33,380 nt of DNA from positions 1-33,380 of the forward strand of contig CAMLSA010000025.1 in the NCBI GenBank assembly GCA_946482655.1. Reading direction: 5' to 3'. Source of the stretch: an uncultured Sphingomonas sp. Lineage in GTDB: Bacteria; Pseudomonadota; Alphaproteobacteria; Sphingomonadales; Sphingomonadaceae. Shown piece after piece: positions 17,536 to 25,526 of the stretch. The notes beneath the pieces were generated by a model that saw only the letters and a program-made list of their open reading frames with translations, did not search any database and had not been told where the DNA came from. The first letter of the stretch is position 1; every line of letters starts with the position of its first letter. The translations under genes were made by a program, and so were the position numbers.

Positions 17536-18507
17536 ATGACGTTGATGAACATCGGGGATATTGTCATCCGCCCCGTCATAGACGGCTACCTCACCTTTCC
17601 GGCCGAAGCGGATTATCCCCATCCCGGTTCACCCGATTATGAGGCGCATCGCGAAACGCTGCAGCCGGACGGCCGGCGCCGAATGACGCTGGGCAGCTTC
17701 CTCGTTCAGCTGCCCGCGGAGCCTGATCGGCTCATTCTCGTGGACGCCGGGAGCGGCGCGGCGCCGGGCCATGTGGTCCGCCCTCGGGCATGTACTTGTC
17801 CGGCGCATGCCGCCCCTGCGATGCAAGCCTTTTACGACGCTCATGGAATGACGGAAGAAGCCCGTCAGGGCCATCTGGACTGGCTTGCCCAAACCGAGAC
17901 CTGCCACGGCTTCCTTCTTCAGAGCCTGGCAAAAATAGATGTCAGGCCAGAACAGATCACCGACGTCGTGCTGTCGCATCTCCACTTCGACCATATCGGT
18001 TGGGTCAGCAATGGCGGGGCACCCACCTTTCCTAATGCCACCATCCGCGTGCAGCAGAAGGACCTCGATCATTTTCTGCTTCCCGCGCAGGCGATCGACG
18101 ACGCGATGTACGAGGCGGCCTGGAACGTGGTGCCGAGCGCGCAACGGCTCGCGCCGGTGTTGGACCGTATGGAGACATGGGACGGAGACATCACGTTGGC
18201 GCCCGGGCTCGATGCAATGGCGACGCCCGGCCACACGCCTGGACATTCGGTGTTCGTCCTCTCTTCGAAGGAGAAGCGTGGCATGCTGCTCGGCGATGTC
18301 GTCCATTGCCCGTTGCAGCTGACGGATTCCGACTTCTCAGTGATGGCGGACATCGACCCGGACTTAGCGGACCGCCAGCGCGAGCGCATCTACCGCGAAA
18401 TTACCGGCGATTTGCCGGTCGAAGTCGCTGCGGCACATTTTCCAGACCTCCGCTTCGGACGCGTCCTCAAGGGAAAGGGCCGCTCGGGATGGACCTTCGT
18501 AAATTAA
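17536..18507 (+). CDS. Metallo-beta-lactamase-fold hydrolase (lactonase-like)
   Basis: A 323-residue protein with the complete dizinc motif set: HLHFDH (His148, His150, Asp152, His153), PGHTPGHS (His233), LLGDVVH (Asp254) and a late AAHFPD (His301). No signal peptide, so cytoplasmic. The layout with LVDAGSG before the HxHxDH motif resembles the AHL-lactonase/AttM group, whose members open lactones or hydrolyse thioesters and esters. In this cluster a lactone made by the BVMO is a plausible substrate (inference). AGGAG lies 7 bases before the ATG. It is followed after 24 bases by the FAD dehydrogenase gene, so the two form a rightward operon behind the palindrome at 17442. Confidence 0.92.
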   Translation: MTLMNIGDIVIRPVIDGYLTFPAEADYPHPGSPDYEAHRETLQPDGRRRMTLGSFLVQLPAEPDRLILVDAGSGAAPGHVVRPRACTCPAHAAPAMQAFYDAHGMTEEARQGHLDWLAQTETCHGFLLQSLAKIDVRPEQITDVVLSHLHFDHIGWVSNGGAPTFPNATIRVQQKDLDHFLLPAQAIDDAMYEAAWNVVPSAQRLAPVLDRMETWDGDITLAPGLDAMATPGHTPGHSVFVLSSKEKRGMLLGDVVHCPLQLTDSDFSVMADIDPDLADRQRERIYREITGDLPVEVAAAHFPDLRFGRVLKGKGRSGWTFVN

Positions 18508-18531
18508 TATGAACCGGCAAAATTCTGAGCC

Positions 18532-20250
18532 GTGTCCCGAGTGGAAAGGATGCAGGTGACTCAGTCGCCCACGCTGGCACGAGACCCAAACCCGGCGCCC
18601 GTCGCACCGCCGCTTGTTATTGAGCATCCGGAAAATGCTGATTGGTCCGACGAAGCGGATGTCCTCGTCGTCGGCTTCGGCGGTTCCGGCGTGTGCGCGG
18701 CCCTGGAAGCTCGGGCAAGTGGAGCCGACGTGCTCGCCATCGATCGTTTTGCCGGAGGAGGCGCGACCCGCTTCAGCGGCGGAGTGGTGTATGCCGGTGG
18801 CGGCACCGCGATCCAGCGCGAAGCCGGCGTCGAGGATACGCCCGACGAAATGGCGAAATATCTCGCCATGGAAGTCGGCGAGGCGGTGCCGGCCGAAGTC
18901 GTTCGCCGATATTGCGACGAAAGCAGCGCGCAGCTCGACTGGCTGATGGAGCACGGCGTTCCGTTCAACAGCAGCTTCTACCGAGAGAAGATCGTCTACC
19001 CTCCGGAGGGCTTTTTCCTGCAATATTCCGGCAACGAGAAAGCGCCCGAATATGCTGAAAAGGCCAGGCCGGCAGCACGGGGGCACCGCACCTTCGGAGA
19101 AGGCTTCACGGGAAATGTCTTCTTTGATCGGCTCCGCGGAACCGCCGAAAAAAAGGGCGTGCGTGTGCTGGAGCATTCGCCCGTGACGCGCCTGGTTCTG
19201 GACGGGTCCGGAAGGGTGATCGGCGTGCAGATCCGCGCGCTCGATCCGGCGGCGCGAGCGGAGCATCAGCGCCTGTACGACAAGGTGGACCCGATGAAGC
19301 CTTTCAACGCGGGACCTGCCTTGCGCGCATCGCGCGCTGCGGCGGCGCTCGAAGCTGCGAAGGGCGACGAGCGATTGATACGAGCACGGCGAGGCGTCAT
19401 CCTCACGGCCGGCGGCTATTCCCATAATCCGGAAATGATGCGCGAAAGCGCGCCTCTTCTGGCGGCCAACCTGCACGCGACGATGCGGATGGCTTCACTT
19501 GGCTGCAATGGATCCGGGCATCTCCTGGGAACATCGGCCGGAGCCCGGATCAAAGGTCTTGAAAAACTCTATGTCGGCCGAGTGATGTCGCCCCCCGGAC
19601 CCTATCTGCACGGCGTCCTCGTCAATCGCCGGGGCGAGCGCTTCGTCAACGAGGACGGCTACAATTCGATCGTGGGTGGGGCCATTCTGGACCAACCCGA
19701 TGGACAGGCATGGCTGATCCTGAACCGTCGCGACTTCTGGCGTGCCATCAGGGAATGCCTATTCAGTGGTTGGGCCACCTTCCGTTATTTCGGCGGGGCC
19801 GCCCTGCTCAACATTCTGTTCGGCGGGACAAAGCACGCCTCTTCGATGACGAAGCTGGCAAAAAAATTGGGGATGGACGCAGGCAGGCTGAAGGCCACCG
19901 TCGACGCCTATAACGCCCCGACTGGCGGCGCGGATGCATTCGGGAAGCTGCCGGAGAACCGCGCCCCGCTCGACGACGCGCCATTCTGGGCCATCAATTT
20001 TTCCATCTCCAACACCTTCGCGTTCACGCAGCTCTTCACCATCGGTGGTTTGCTCGTCGACAACGATACGGGTAATGTTCTCGATGGCGAGGGGAAAGCG
20101 GTGCCCGGCCTCTTCGCGGCGGGAAGAAATGCCTACGGCCTGTGTTCGAACCTCTATGTGAGCGGCCTTTCGATCGGTGACTGCGTTTTCAGCGGCCGCC
20201 GCGCGGGACGATATTGCGCCGAAGGCGTCCCCCCTTGCGACGCACCCTGA
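18532..20250 (+). CDS. KstD-like FAD-binding dehydrogenase (fumarate reductase flavoprotein family)
   Basis: A 572-residue flavoprotein. The FAD site is ADVLVVGFGGSGVCAALEA (glycines at 48-53) with the acidic strand end at Asp71, then GGGATRFSGGVVYAGGG, GVILTAGGYSHNPEMM and the C-terminal GLFAAGRNAYG. The family includes 3-ketosteroid dehydrogenases (delta-1 and delta-4), fumarate reductases and related ring desaturases. A late NLYVSGLSIGD segment stands where KstD enzymes carry their Tyr-x3-Gly catalytic motif, but spacing differs, so steroid activity is not proven. No heme-binding domain or signal peptide is seen. The start is uncertain: GTG at 18532 or ATG at 18550, the latter with GGAAAGG directly before it. 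It is likely co-transcribed with the MBL-fold gene and convergent with the MaoC gene. Confidence 0.9.
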   Translation: MSRVERMQVTQSPTLARDPNPAPVAPPLVIEHPENADWSDEADVLVVGFGGSGVCAALEARASGADVLAIDRFAGGGATRFSGGVVYAGGGTAIQREAGVEDTPDEMAKYLAMEVGEAVPAEVVRRYCDESSAQLDWLMEHGVPFNSSFYREKIVYPPEGFFLQYSGNEKAPEYAEKARPAARGHRTFGEGFTGNVFFDRLRGTAEKKGVRVLEHSPVTRLVLDGSGRVIGVQIRALDPAARAEHQRLYDKVDPMKPFNAGPALRASRAAAALEAAKGDERLIRARRGVILTAGGYSHNPEMMRESAPLLAANLHATMRMASLGCNGSGHLLGTSAGARIKGLEKLYVGRVMSPPGPYLHGVLVNRRGERFVNEDGYNSIVGGAILDQPDGQAWLILNRRDFWRAIRECLFSGWATFRYFGGAALLNILFGGTKHASSMTKLAKKLGMDAGRLKATVDAYNAPTGGADAFGKLPENRAPLDDAPFWAINFSISNTFAFTQLFTIGGLLVDNDTGNVLDGEGKAVPGLFAAGRNAYGLCSNLYVSGLSIGDCVFSGRRAGRYCAEGVPPCDAP

Positions 20251-20271
20251 ATCCCGCGCATTGCCGCGACC

Positions 20272-20649
20272 TCAGCCTGCCACGACCGCACTGCCTTCGA
20301 TGACATTCTCGCCGCCCTGATTTCGGACCCAGACGGCATAGCCTTGCAGATCATCGTTCCACTCGCCGCAGGCTTCGACACGGTCGCCCAGGCGCACCGG
20401 CCGCCGGAAGCGCACGTCGATCTCGATGGTGTCGAGCGCGTTCTCGCCCAGGGTGCTTTCGAGCGCTTGCCAGATGAGGTTCAGCGACAGCGTGCCATGA
20501 GCGATCACGCCGCCCATCTCGCTCCTTGCCGCGAATTCCGGATCGACGTGAATCGGATTATAGTCGCCGGTCATCTCGGCGTAGAGATTGATCCGGGCCT
20601 GATCGACGAGGAGTTTGACGGGCTCGAGCCGAAGAGGAAGCTCGTTCAT
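20272..20649 (-). CDS. MaoC-like single hot-dog enoyl-CoA hydratase subunit
   Basis: 125 residues carrying the full hydratase-2 motif YAEMTGDYNPIHVDPEFA with catalytic Asp29 and His34, then GGVIAHGTL. It should hydrate a 2-enoyl-CoA. It is the size of the ChsH1-type catalytic subunit of heteromeric steroid side-chain hydratases. The gene directly upstream encodes a hot-dog protein without this motif, which would be the structural partner. The ATG at 20649 lies one base after the stop of that gene, so they are translationally coupled. The open frame extends further upstream to 20745, but that part overlaps the partner gene and is not hot-dog sequence. It is the last gene of the CoA-transferase operon. 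Confidence 0.9.
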   Translation of the reverse strand: MNELPLRLEPVKLLVDQARINLYAEMTGDYNPIHVDPEFAARSEMGGVIAHGTLSLNLIWQALESTLGENALDTIEIDVRFRRPVRLGDRVEACGEWNDDLQGYAVWVRNQGGENVIEGSAVVAG

Positions 20650-20650
20650 T

Positions 20651-21049
20651 TCAAGCCGCCCAGTAAAGAGTGATGAGCCCGCTGTAGACCTGCCGGCCCT
20701 CGTCCGTCTCTCCGCGGACTTCGAGATCCACCTGCCGGCGCTCACCCTTCATGGTCTTCGCCGCGCAGAAGATGACCGAAGTGAGGTTTTCGCCGATCCG
20801 CAGCGAAGAATGAAGGCGGAGCCGTTGACGGACGTGGAGATTGCCGGGCGGCCTCGGACTGAGCACGGCCATATAGGTCCGCATCATGAATATGGTGACC
20901 ATCGCACGCGGCACCGACCCGTCGCTCCCGGCACCTGGGCCATATAGCCGGCACCATGCATCCAGCTGCTCACTGCTGGGTTGCTCCCGCAGCCGACCCA
21001 TCAGGGCGCCAGGCTGGAAGTCGGCGAAGACGATAGGCGCCTGCGTCAT
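20651..21049 (-). CDS. Hot-dog-fold protein without hydratase motif (putative ChsH2 N-domain-like partner)
   Basis: 132 residues beginning MTQAPIVFADFQPG. Strand patterns such as LHVRQRLRLHSSLRIGENL and RQVDLEVRGETDEGRQVYSG are those of MaoC/FAS1-like hot-dog domains, but the catalytic GDxNPxH motif is absent. In actinobacterial steroid side-chain hydratases the ChsH2 N-terminal domain is such a degenerate partner of ChsH1 and is fused to a DUF35 domain. Here the DUF35 protein is a separate gene directly upstream, overlapping by 4 bases. The ATG at 21049 was chosen because the longer frame (to 21769) is a shadow of the thiolase and DUF35 genes. Function as a dimer partner is inference. Confidence 0.8.
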   Translation of the reverse strand: MTQAPIVFADFQPGALMGRLREQPSSEQLDAWCRLYGPGAGSDGSVPRAMVTIFMMRTYMAVLSPRPPGNLHVRQRLRLHSSLRIGENLTSVIFCAAKTMKGERRQVDLEVRGETDEGRQVYSGLITLYWAA

Positions 21050-21444
21050 GCGAGCGCCCCTTGGGGGAGAGTGATGCCGTCTGCCTCCACGAAGACCGTG
21101 CGGGTGCGCGCGCCGATCCGAATATCCCTTAAGTCGCCCTCGACTATATTCACCATCATCCGGAAGCGCTCGTCGAGGTCGACGAGAGCGATGGCGTAGG
21201 GCACCATGTTCTTGAACGCCGCCGTCGGCGCGCGCTCCACAATGGTGAATGTCGCGATCTCGCCCATGCCCGCGGACTCGCGCCATTCGACATTCCGGCC
21301 ATGACACGACGCACAGAAGGAGCGCGGGTAGAATTGCGCCTTCCGACAATCGGAACAATATTGATAGACGAGCTTGCCCGCCCGCGCCGCATCCCAATAA
21401 GGCAGCGTGTCGGCGTTGGGCCTTGGCAGGGGAATCCCAGTCAT
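21046..21444 (-). CDS. DUF35 / Zn-ribbon OB-fold protein 1
   Basis: 132 residues. A rubredoxin-like zinc ribbon has Cys30, Cys33, Cys44 and Cys47 (CSDC and CASC), with the usual PYWDAARAGKLVYQYC lead-in, followed by an OB-fold (GEIATFTIVERAPT and onward). DUF35 proteins pair with thiolase-like proteins; in the steroid aldolase Ltp2-ChsH2 the DUF35 domain is needed for activity. The ATG at 21444 overlaps the thiolase stop by one base and has GGGGAGAG before it. The 3' end overlaps the hot-dog gene by 4 bases. This strict order supports a stable complex with both neighbours (inference). Confidence 0.92.
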   Translation of the reverse strand: MTGIPLPRPNADTLPYWDAARAGKLVYQYCSDCRKAQFYPRSFCASCHGRNVEWRESAGMGEIATFTIVERAPTAAFKNMVPYAIALVDLDERFRMMVNIVEGDLRDIRIGARTRTVFVEADGITLPQGALA

Positions 21445-22595
21445 CACACTCTCCCCAGAACGGCCGAGCAATGGGCAGACAGGATGCCGCCGTCTCCATG
21501 AACGAAGGCCAGTTCCGCGCCTTCGACTTGGTTTCCGCCTGCGCGCCCGCGAAGCTGGCGCACGGCCTCGACGATATGGAACATGCCGCCGGCCGCGCCC
21601 GAATGGCCATATGAGAGCAGCCCGCCATGGGTGTTGCACGGGAGGGCGCCGCCAATGCCGAGCTCCCCTGCCAACGCCGCGGCGCCCGCACCGCCACGGG
21701 GGAAAAAGCCGATCGATTCCAGTTCGACAAGCAGGGTGATCGTGAAGCTGTCGTAGATCTCCGCGACATCGATGTCCTCAGCGCCTATTCCCGCCCTGCC
21801 GAACGCCATCGCGCTGGACTGCTTGCAGCCGAAATCGGTGAGGGACGGCGCCTGCGAGATATGCTCATGGGTGTGCCCCTGCCCTGTACCGAGGACATCG
21901 ATGCGGGGCTGCGGCGTATCCGCCGCGGCGTCGCTAGCACTGACGACCAACGCGGCACCGCCGTCGGAGATCAGGCAGCAGTCGAACAGCCGGAGCGGTG
22001 AGGCGATGAACCGCGACTCCATCACCTGTTCGACAGTGATCGGGTCGCGCCTGTGAGCCTTCGGATTCAGCATGGCATGCCGGCGATGCTGGACGGCTAT
22101 CGCCGCCAGTTGCTGGGCGGTCGCGCCATATTCGTGCATGTAACGTTGCGCGACAAGCGCATAGGAGGCTGGGACGGAGATGCCGTAGGGCCGCTCGAAC
22201 TGCTGATGTCCCACCTCGGATAGAGCGGCGACCGCGGCGTCCCGGCTCATTCCCGTCAGTCGATTGTCACCGGTCACCAGGAGGACGTGCCGACACTGTC
22301 CGCTTTCCACCAGCGCGGCCGCCTGCATCAGCATTATCGCCGCCGTGGCCCCGCCCGCCTGGATCGCGAAATTGACATTGGGCCGCAATCCCAAATGCTC
22401 GCAGAAGACCGACGCCAGCATGAGATGCGGCTCGGTAAAGGAATAGGCGCAGATCACCCCGTCGACGTCGGCCAGGGCAAGGCCGGCGTCGGCCAACGCG
22501 CCAAGGGCCGCCTCGCTATGAAGGCCCATGCAGGACGAGCCGGGCAGTTCGCCTACCGCAGTGTCGAAGGCGCCCGTTATTCGCGCCTTCTTCAC
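21444..22595 (-). CDS. Thiolase-superfamily protein 1, probable retro-aldolase (Ltp2-like)
   Basis: 383 residues with the SCP-x/lipid-transfer thiolase layout: QAGGATAAIML (from Gln79), PLRLFDCCLISDGGAALV, AEIYDSF (Tyr281), CNTHGGLLSYGHSG (Tyr329) and EAVRQLRG. The nucleophilic cysteine of true thiolases, expected near residue 80, is absent. Tyr281 and Tyr329 stand about where Ltp2 has its two reported catalytic tyrosines. It is therefore more likely a retro-aldolase releasing a short ketone or acyl-CoA from a beta-hydroxyacyl-CoA than a thiolase; this is inference from family knowledge. It starts with GTG (GGGAAG upstream), overlaps the CoA-transferase stop by 4 bases and its own stop overlaps the DUF35 start. 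Confidence 0.9.
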   Translation of the reverse strand: MKKARITGAFDTAVGELPGSSCMGLHSEAALGALADAGLALADVDGVICAYSFTEPHLMLASVFCEHLGLRPNVNFAIQAGGATAAIMLMQAAALVESGQCRHVLLVTGDNRLTGMSRDAAVAALSEVGHQQFERPYGISVPASYALVAQRYMHEYGATAQQLAAIAVQHRRHAMLNPKAHRRDPITVEQVMESRFIASPLRLFDCCLISDGGAALVVSASDAAADTPQPRIDVLGTGQGHTHEHISQAPSLTDFGCKQSSAMAFGRAGIGAEDIDVAEIYDSFTITLLVELESIGFFPRGGAGAAALAGELGIGGALPCNTHGGLLSYGHSGAAGGMFHIVEAVRQLRGRAGGNQVEGAELAFVHGDGGILSAHCSAVLGRV

Positions 22596-23821
22596 GCCGC
22601 GCTTCCCTCAAGGGAAATGACCCCCGCCCTGGCGAGCTCCTCGATGCGCGCCGGATCCATCCCGAGCAGCCTCTCGAGAACGGCCGACGTATCCTGCCCC
22701 ACATCGGGAGCCTCGCCGGACGGTTCGTCGGGTACCGCGGACATCTTGATCGGATTCCCCAATATCTTCTGAGGACCGATGCGCGGATCATTGACGGTGT
22801 ACATCATCTTGCGCGGCGCGATCTGAGGGCTTTCGATGACTTGAGGCAGGGTATAGATTGGGGCGCATGGGACACCGACCGCATGTAGTTTCTCGACGAT
22901 CTGGCCCGAAGTGTGCGCGCTGGTCCACTCGGTGACGATCCGCTCCAGCTCCGAATTGTTCGACACGCGCCCGCGGGCCTCACGAAAGAGCGGATCATCC
23001 GTCAGGTCCTCGCGGCCAATCGCCTTGCTGAACCTGCGCCACACCGGCGTTCCGCCTACCGCGATATTGACGAAGCCGTCGGCGCTGCGGAATGCGCCAT
23101 AGGGCGAGCTTGTTCCCGAACGCCCCCTGCTCGGTGGCTTGCCCGTCATCTGCGTGATCGACAGCGAGAGTTCGTTCAACAGCAGCATCGCATCGTGCAT
23201 CGCCACGTCAACACGCTGCGGTCCACCCTCGCGGTCCCGCCGGTAGAGCGCCAGGACCGTGCCCAGCGCCGCATGCAGCGCCGTCACCTGATCGCCCAGC
23301 GCGAGGCCGTTGTAACGGGGTTCGTCAACATCGCTTTCGACACGGAATTGCAGCCCCGCCAAACCTTGCGCGATGATGTCAAACGCGACCCAATCGCCCA
23401 TCGGACCATCGGGAACGACATCGTCATGACCGAAGCCGGACAGGGTCGTGTAGACGATGTCAGGCTTGCGGCCGCAGAACGCTTCATAGGTGAAGCCGAG
23501 CTTCTTCAGCGAGGACGGCTTCATATTCGACCAGACCACGTCGCTCTGACCCGCCAGCCCCAGAACGATTTCCTTCCCCTCGGGCGTGGCCATATCCACC
23601 GCGATGCTTTGCTTGCCAAGCAGGACGCGAAGTTCCGACAGGCTCCTCGATCGGCCATCGGGGCCCTCAGAGCGCGGCCCGATATGCCGCTGGGCATCCC
23701 CCTGACCCGGCATTTCGACTTTGATGACCTCGGCTCCGAAGCGCCGCAATATCAGACTCCCGATATTGCCGGCATAATATTGCTCGAGCGCGAGAACCCT
23801 TATTCCTTCCAGTGGCAGCAT
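22592..23821 (-). CDS. CaiB/BaiF-family (class III) CoA-transferase
   Basis: 409 residues beginning LPLEGIRVLALEQYYAG, the standard class III opening. FGAEVIKVEMPGQGD follows, and the catalytic aspartate is Asp177 in GLALGDQVTALHAALG, then QRVDVAMHDAMLLL. These enzymes move CoA from one acyl-CoA to a free carboxylic acid without ATP, and relatives include bile-acid and carnitine CoA-transferases. As first gene of the operon it probably recycles CoA onto the pathway acid before hydration and side-chain cleavage. I chose the ATG at 23821 because the protein fold begins there; the frame is open upstream to 23896. The stop overlaps the thiolase-like gene. A 366-base promoter gap lies upstream. 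Confidence 0.93.
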   Translation of the reverse strand: MLPLEGIRVLALEQYYAGNIGSLILRRFGAEVIKVEMPGQGDAQRHIGPRSEGPDGRSRSLSELRVLLGKQSIAVDMATPEGKEIVLGLAGQSDVVWSNMKPSSLKKLGFTYEAFCGRKPDIVYTTLSGFGHDDVVPDGPMGDWVAFDIIAQGLAGLQFRVESDVDEPRYNGLALGDQVTALHAALGTVLALYRRDREGGPQRVDVAMHDAMLLLNELSLSITQMTGKPPSRGRSGTSSPYGAFRSADGFVNIAVGGTPVWRRFSKAIGREDLTDDPLFREARGRVSNNSELERIVTEWTSAHTSGQIVEKLHAVGVPCAPIYTLPQVIESPQIAPRKMMYTVNDPRIGPQKILGNPIKMSAVPDEPSGEAPDVGQDTSAVLERLLGMDPARIEELARAGVISLEGSAA

Positions 23822-24187
23822 GATTTTTGCATCCTGTTTCTTTTCGAGACGCCGCAACATGAGCTGGATGCCGTCACCCACTCCCCATCCGCACATCGTG
23901 CGGGTACCATCGTAAAACCGCGGAGCCCCTCAGCCATAGGGGACTCAGCTTGGATTCGCGATAGCGAACACGGGTCGCCTTATCACGAACAAAAATGATC
24001 CTCTAGTCACTTTATGTCATAACCAGCCCTAGCTGACTGCTTCTCGCGAAGCCGCGATTCCATATTAATCCGCCAAATCTATCACGTAATGAACAAAGGG
24101 AAAAATTGACTATTAGGTCATTATCGACAGCCCCTAGCGCTCGAAGAGCTTCGATTCCCCGCGAGGAACGACCTCCTCAAGAAGACT
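23822..24187. other. Promoter gap upstream of the CoA-transferase operon
   Basis: 366 bases between LLM 2 and the CoA-transferase. No gene was recognised. It contains an operator-like repeat at 24106-24121 and two short perfect inverted repeats, CCGCAC-ATC-GTGCGG at 23889-23903 and CCCCT-N7-AGGGG at 23926-23942, that could be leader hairpins. The A/T-rich stretch from about 23990 to 24130 is the likely promoter zone. Confidence 0.45.
24106..24121. promoter_or_regulatory. Operator-like palindrome E (TTGAC-N6-GTCAT)
   Basis: TTGACTATTAGGTCAT keeps the TGAC-N6-GTCA arms of site A (1681-1696), including the shared TGACTAT and GGTCAT ends. It lies 285 bases upstream of the CoA-transferase start, in the A/T-rich part of the gap. 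Its left arm also resembles a -35 TTGAC. Confidence 0.5.
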
Positions 24188-25285
24188 TCAATACCGATCG
24201 ATAATCAGTTTGCGGAATGCCTTCAGATTTTCGCGGGCGCCATGCAGCGCCGGCATGATCGAAAGCTCGTCAAGGCCGAAGCTTTCCCTGACGCGCAGCC
24301 GTTCGATGATCTCATCGGGTTCTCCCACCACTGCGCCGCCCGCCCGGATCAGTTCGGGCGTCACGAACTCCCGCTCTTCGGGCAGCAGGTAGGTCGCATG
24401 CGCCTTGTGCACGCGCAGATGCATTTTTTCATCCGCTATGCCGAGGCTCGCCAGATGATGACAATATCTTTCCCAGACGGGCACGCATGCAGCGGGGACG
24501 AATTCATGCCCGCCTGTCGCCTTGTGCATCTCCCACCAGGCATGAAGCGTGCCCACCACGGTAAGGGCACCGACCTCGTCGATCACGCGTTCCGACGCCA
24601 ATGTTTCACCCGGCTCGAGAATGCAGACATAGGCTCCGCCGATCGTCCGGAAATTGTCGGGCAAAGTCCGCCCGACAGCCGCCGCCCCCTCCTCAATGTT
24701 GCGCCGCTGCTCCTCGGCGTTGCGATTGTTCCTCTCGCGCAGCGCCTCGCCGCCGGCAATGAAGCCGTCGCCATAGGCGCCAGCCACCTGCTGGCCTTTC
24801 GGCCCATTGGCCGCGACGTAGATTTTCGGCGGGTCGGACACTTGGACGAATCCGAGATCCTGTTCCAAGAACCGGACCGGACGCATCGCGCCTCCGATCG
24901 GGCATTCCGTTTCCTCGCCATGGACAAGAGAGCGCACGACGCGGACATATTCACGGAATTCGGCAATCCTGGCCGGCGGAAGACCCATCGTCGCCATCGA
25001 CGAGAAGCCCGTCCCGATGCCCAGGAAGGTACGTCCGGGAGCCAGGGCGTTGATCGTAGCGATCGCGTTGGCGGTTACCGGAGCGAGCCGGGTGCCCGCA
25101 TTGGTAACACCGGTTCCCACCGCGATCGTCGAGGTATTTTCGGCGACCAAGGACAGGATAGCGTAGCTGTCCGACCACAGCATGTGGGAATCCGAAATCC
25201 ATACCGAGTCGTAGCCGAGCCGTTCGACTTCACAGCCGAGCCGCCAATCGCTCGCCCGAGGTGCTATCATGGCGCCGAATTTCAT
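24188..25285 (-). CDS. LLM-class flavin-dependent oxidoreductase 2
   Basis: A 365-residue luciferase-like TIM barrel. Signatures are MKFGAMIAPRASDWRL, ERLGYDSVWISDSHMLWSD, STIAVGTGVTNAGTRLAPVT, LAPGRTFLGIGTGFSSMATM and PPKIYVAANGPKGQQVAGAYGDG. The subgroup is close to F420-dependent methylenetetrahydromethanopterin reductase-like proteins, often seen in steroid and terpenoid clusters; cofactor F420 or FMN cannot be told apart here. GGGGAG lies 5 bases before the ATG. It is a single leftward gene, divergent from the VOC gene across a gap with a nested palindrome. Reaction unknown. Confidence 0.92.
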   Translation of the reverse strand: MKFGAMIAPRASDWRLGCEVERLGYDSVWISDSHMLWSDSYAILSLVAENTSTIAVGTGVTNAGTRLAPVTANAIATINALAPGRTFLGIGTGFSSMATMGLPPARIAEFREYVRVVRSLVHGEETECPIGGAMRPVRFLEQDLGFVQVSDPPKIYVAANGPKGQQVAGAYGDGFIAGGEALRERNNRNAEEQRRNIEEGAAAVGRTLPDNFRTIGGAYVCILEPGETLASERVIDEVGALTVVGTLHAWWEMHKATGGHEFVPAACVPVWERYCHHLASLGIADEKMHLRVHKAHATYLLPEEREFVTPELIRAGGAVVGEPDEIIERLRVRESFGLDELSIMPALHGARENLKAFRKLIIDRY

Positions 25286-25333
25286 CGCACTCCCCGTTTT
25301 CCTCTTTCACACGCAGCCACTTCGAACCCGCGC

Positions 25334-25375
25334 GCTTGACTCTATATGAACATTGATTCATCTTTTTGGTCAAGC
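25334..25375. promoter_or_regulatory. Nested palindromes F between LLM 2 and VOC genes
   Basis: The inner repeat ATGAACATTGATTCAT (25346-25361) has perfect ATGAA/TTCAT arms. It sits almost concentrically inside an outer repeat, GCTTGAC (25334-25340) and GTCAAGC (25369-25375). The centre is 68 bases from the LLM start, in a divergent gap. The inner site matches site D; the outer arms include TGAC/GTCA like sites A and E. Operator function is inference. Confidence 0.55.
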
Positions 25376-25526
25376 TTAACCGGTTACTCGATCGAAACGA
25401 AGGATTTCGCAGTCAATATAGCCGAGTTAGTTCATGATGTACCCCGCGACGACGGTTGAGCGAGTGGTCACCAATCTGATGGGAGCTGCCTCGCGGTCCC
25501 CCCGGGATGCGAAAAGGAGAAGGCCT

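Noticed and set aside
18510..18560. 16-codon frame between the MBL-fold and KstD-like genes
   Set aside because: It starts just after the MBL stop and runs into the next gene, but has no ribosome-binding site of its own and no recognisable leader-peptide pattern.
24242..25339. 365-codon plus-strand open frame
   Set aside because: It is antisense to LLM 2, and the residues show no family pattern.
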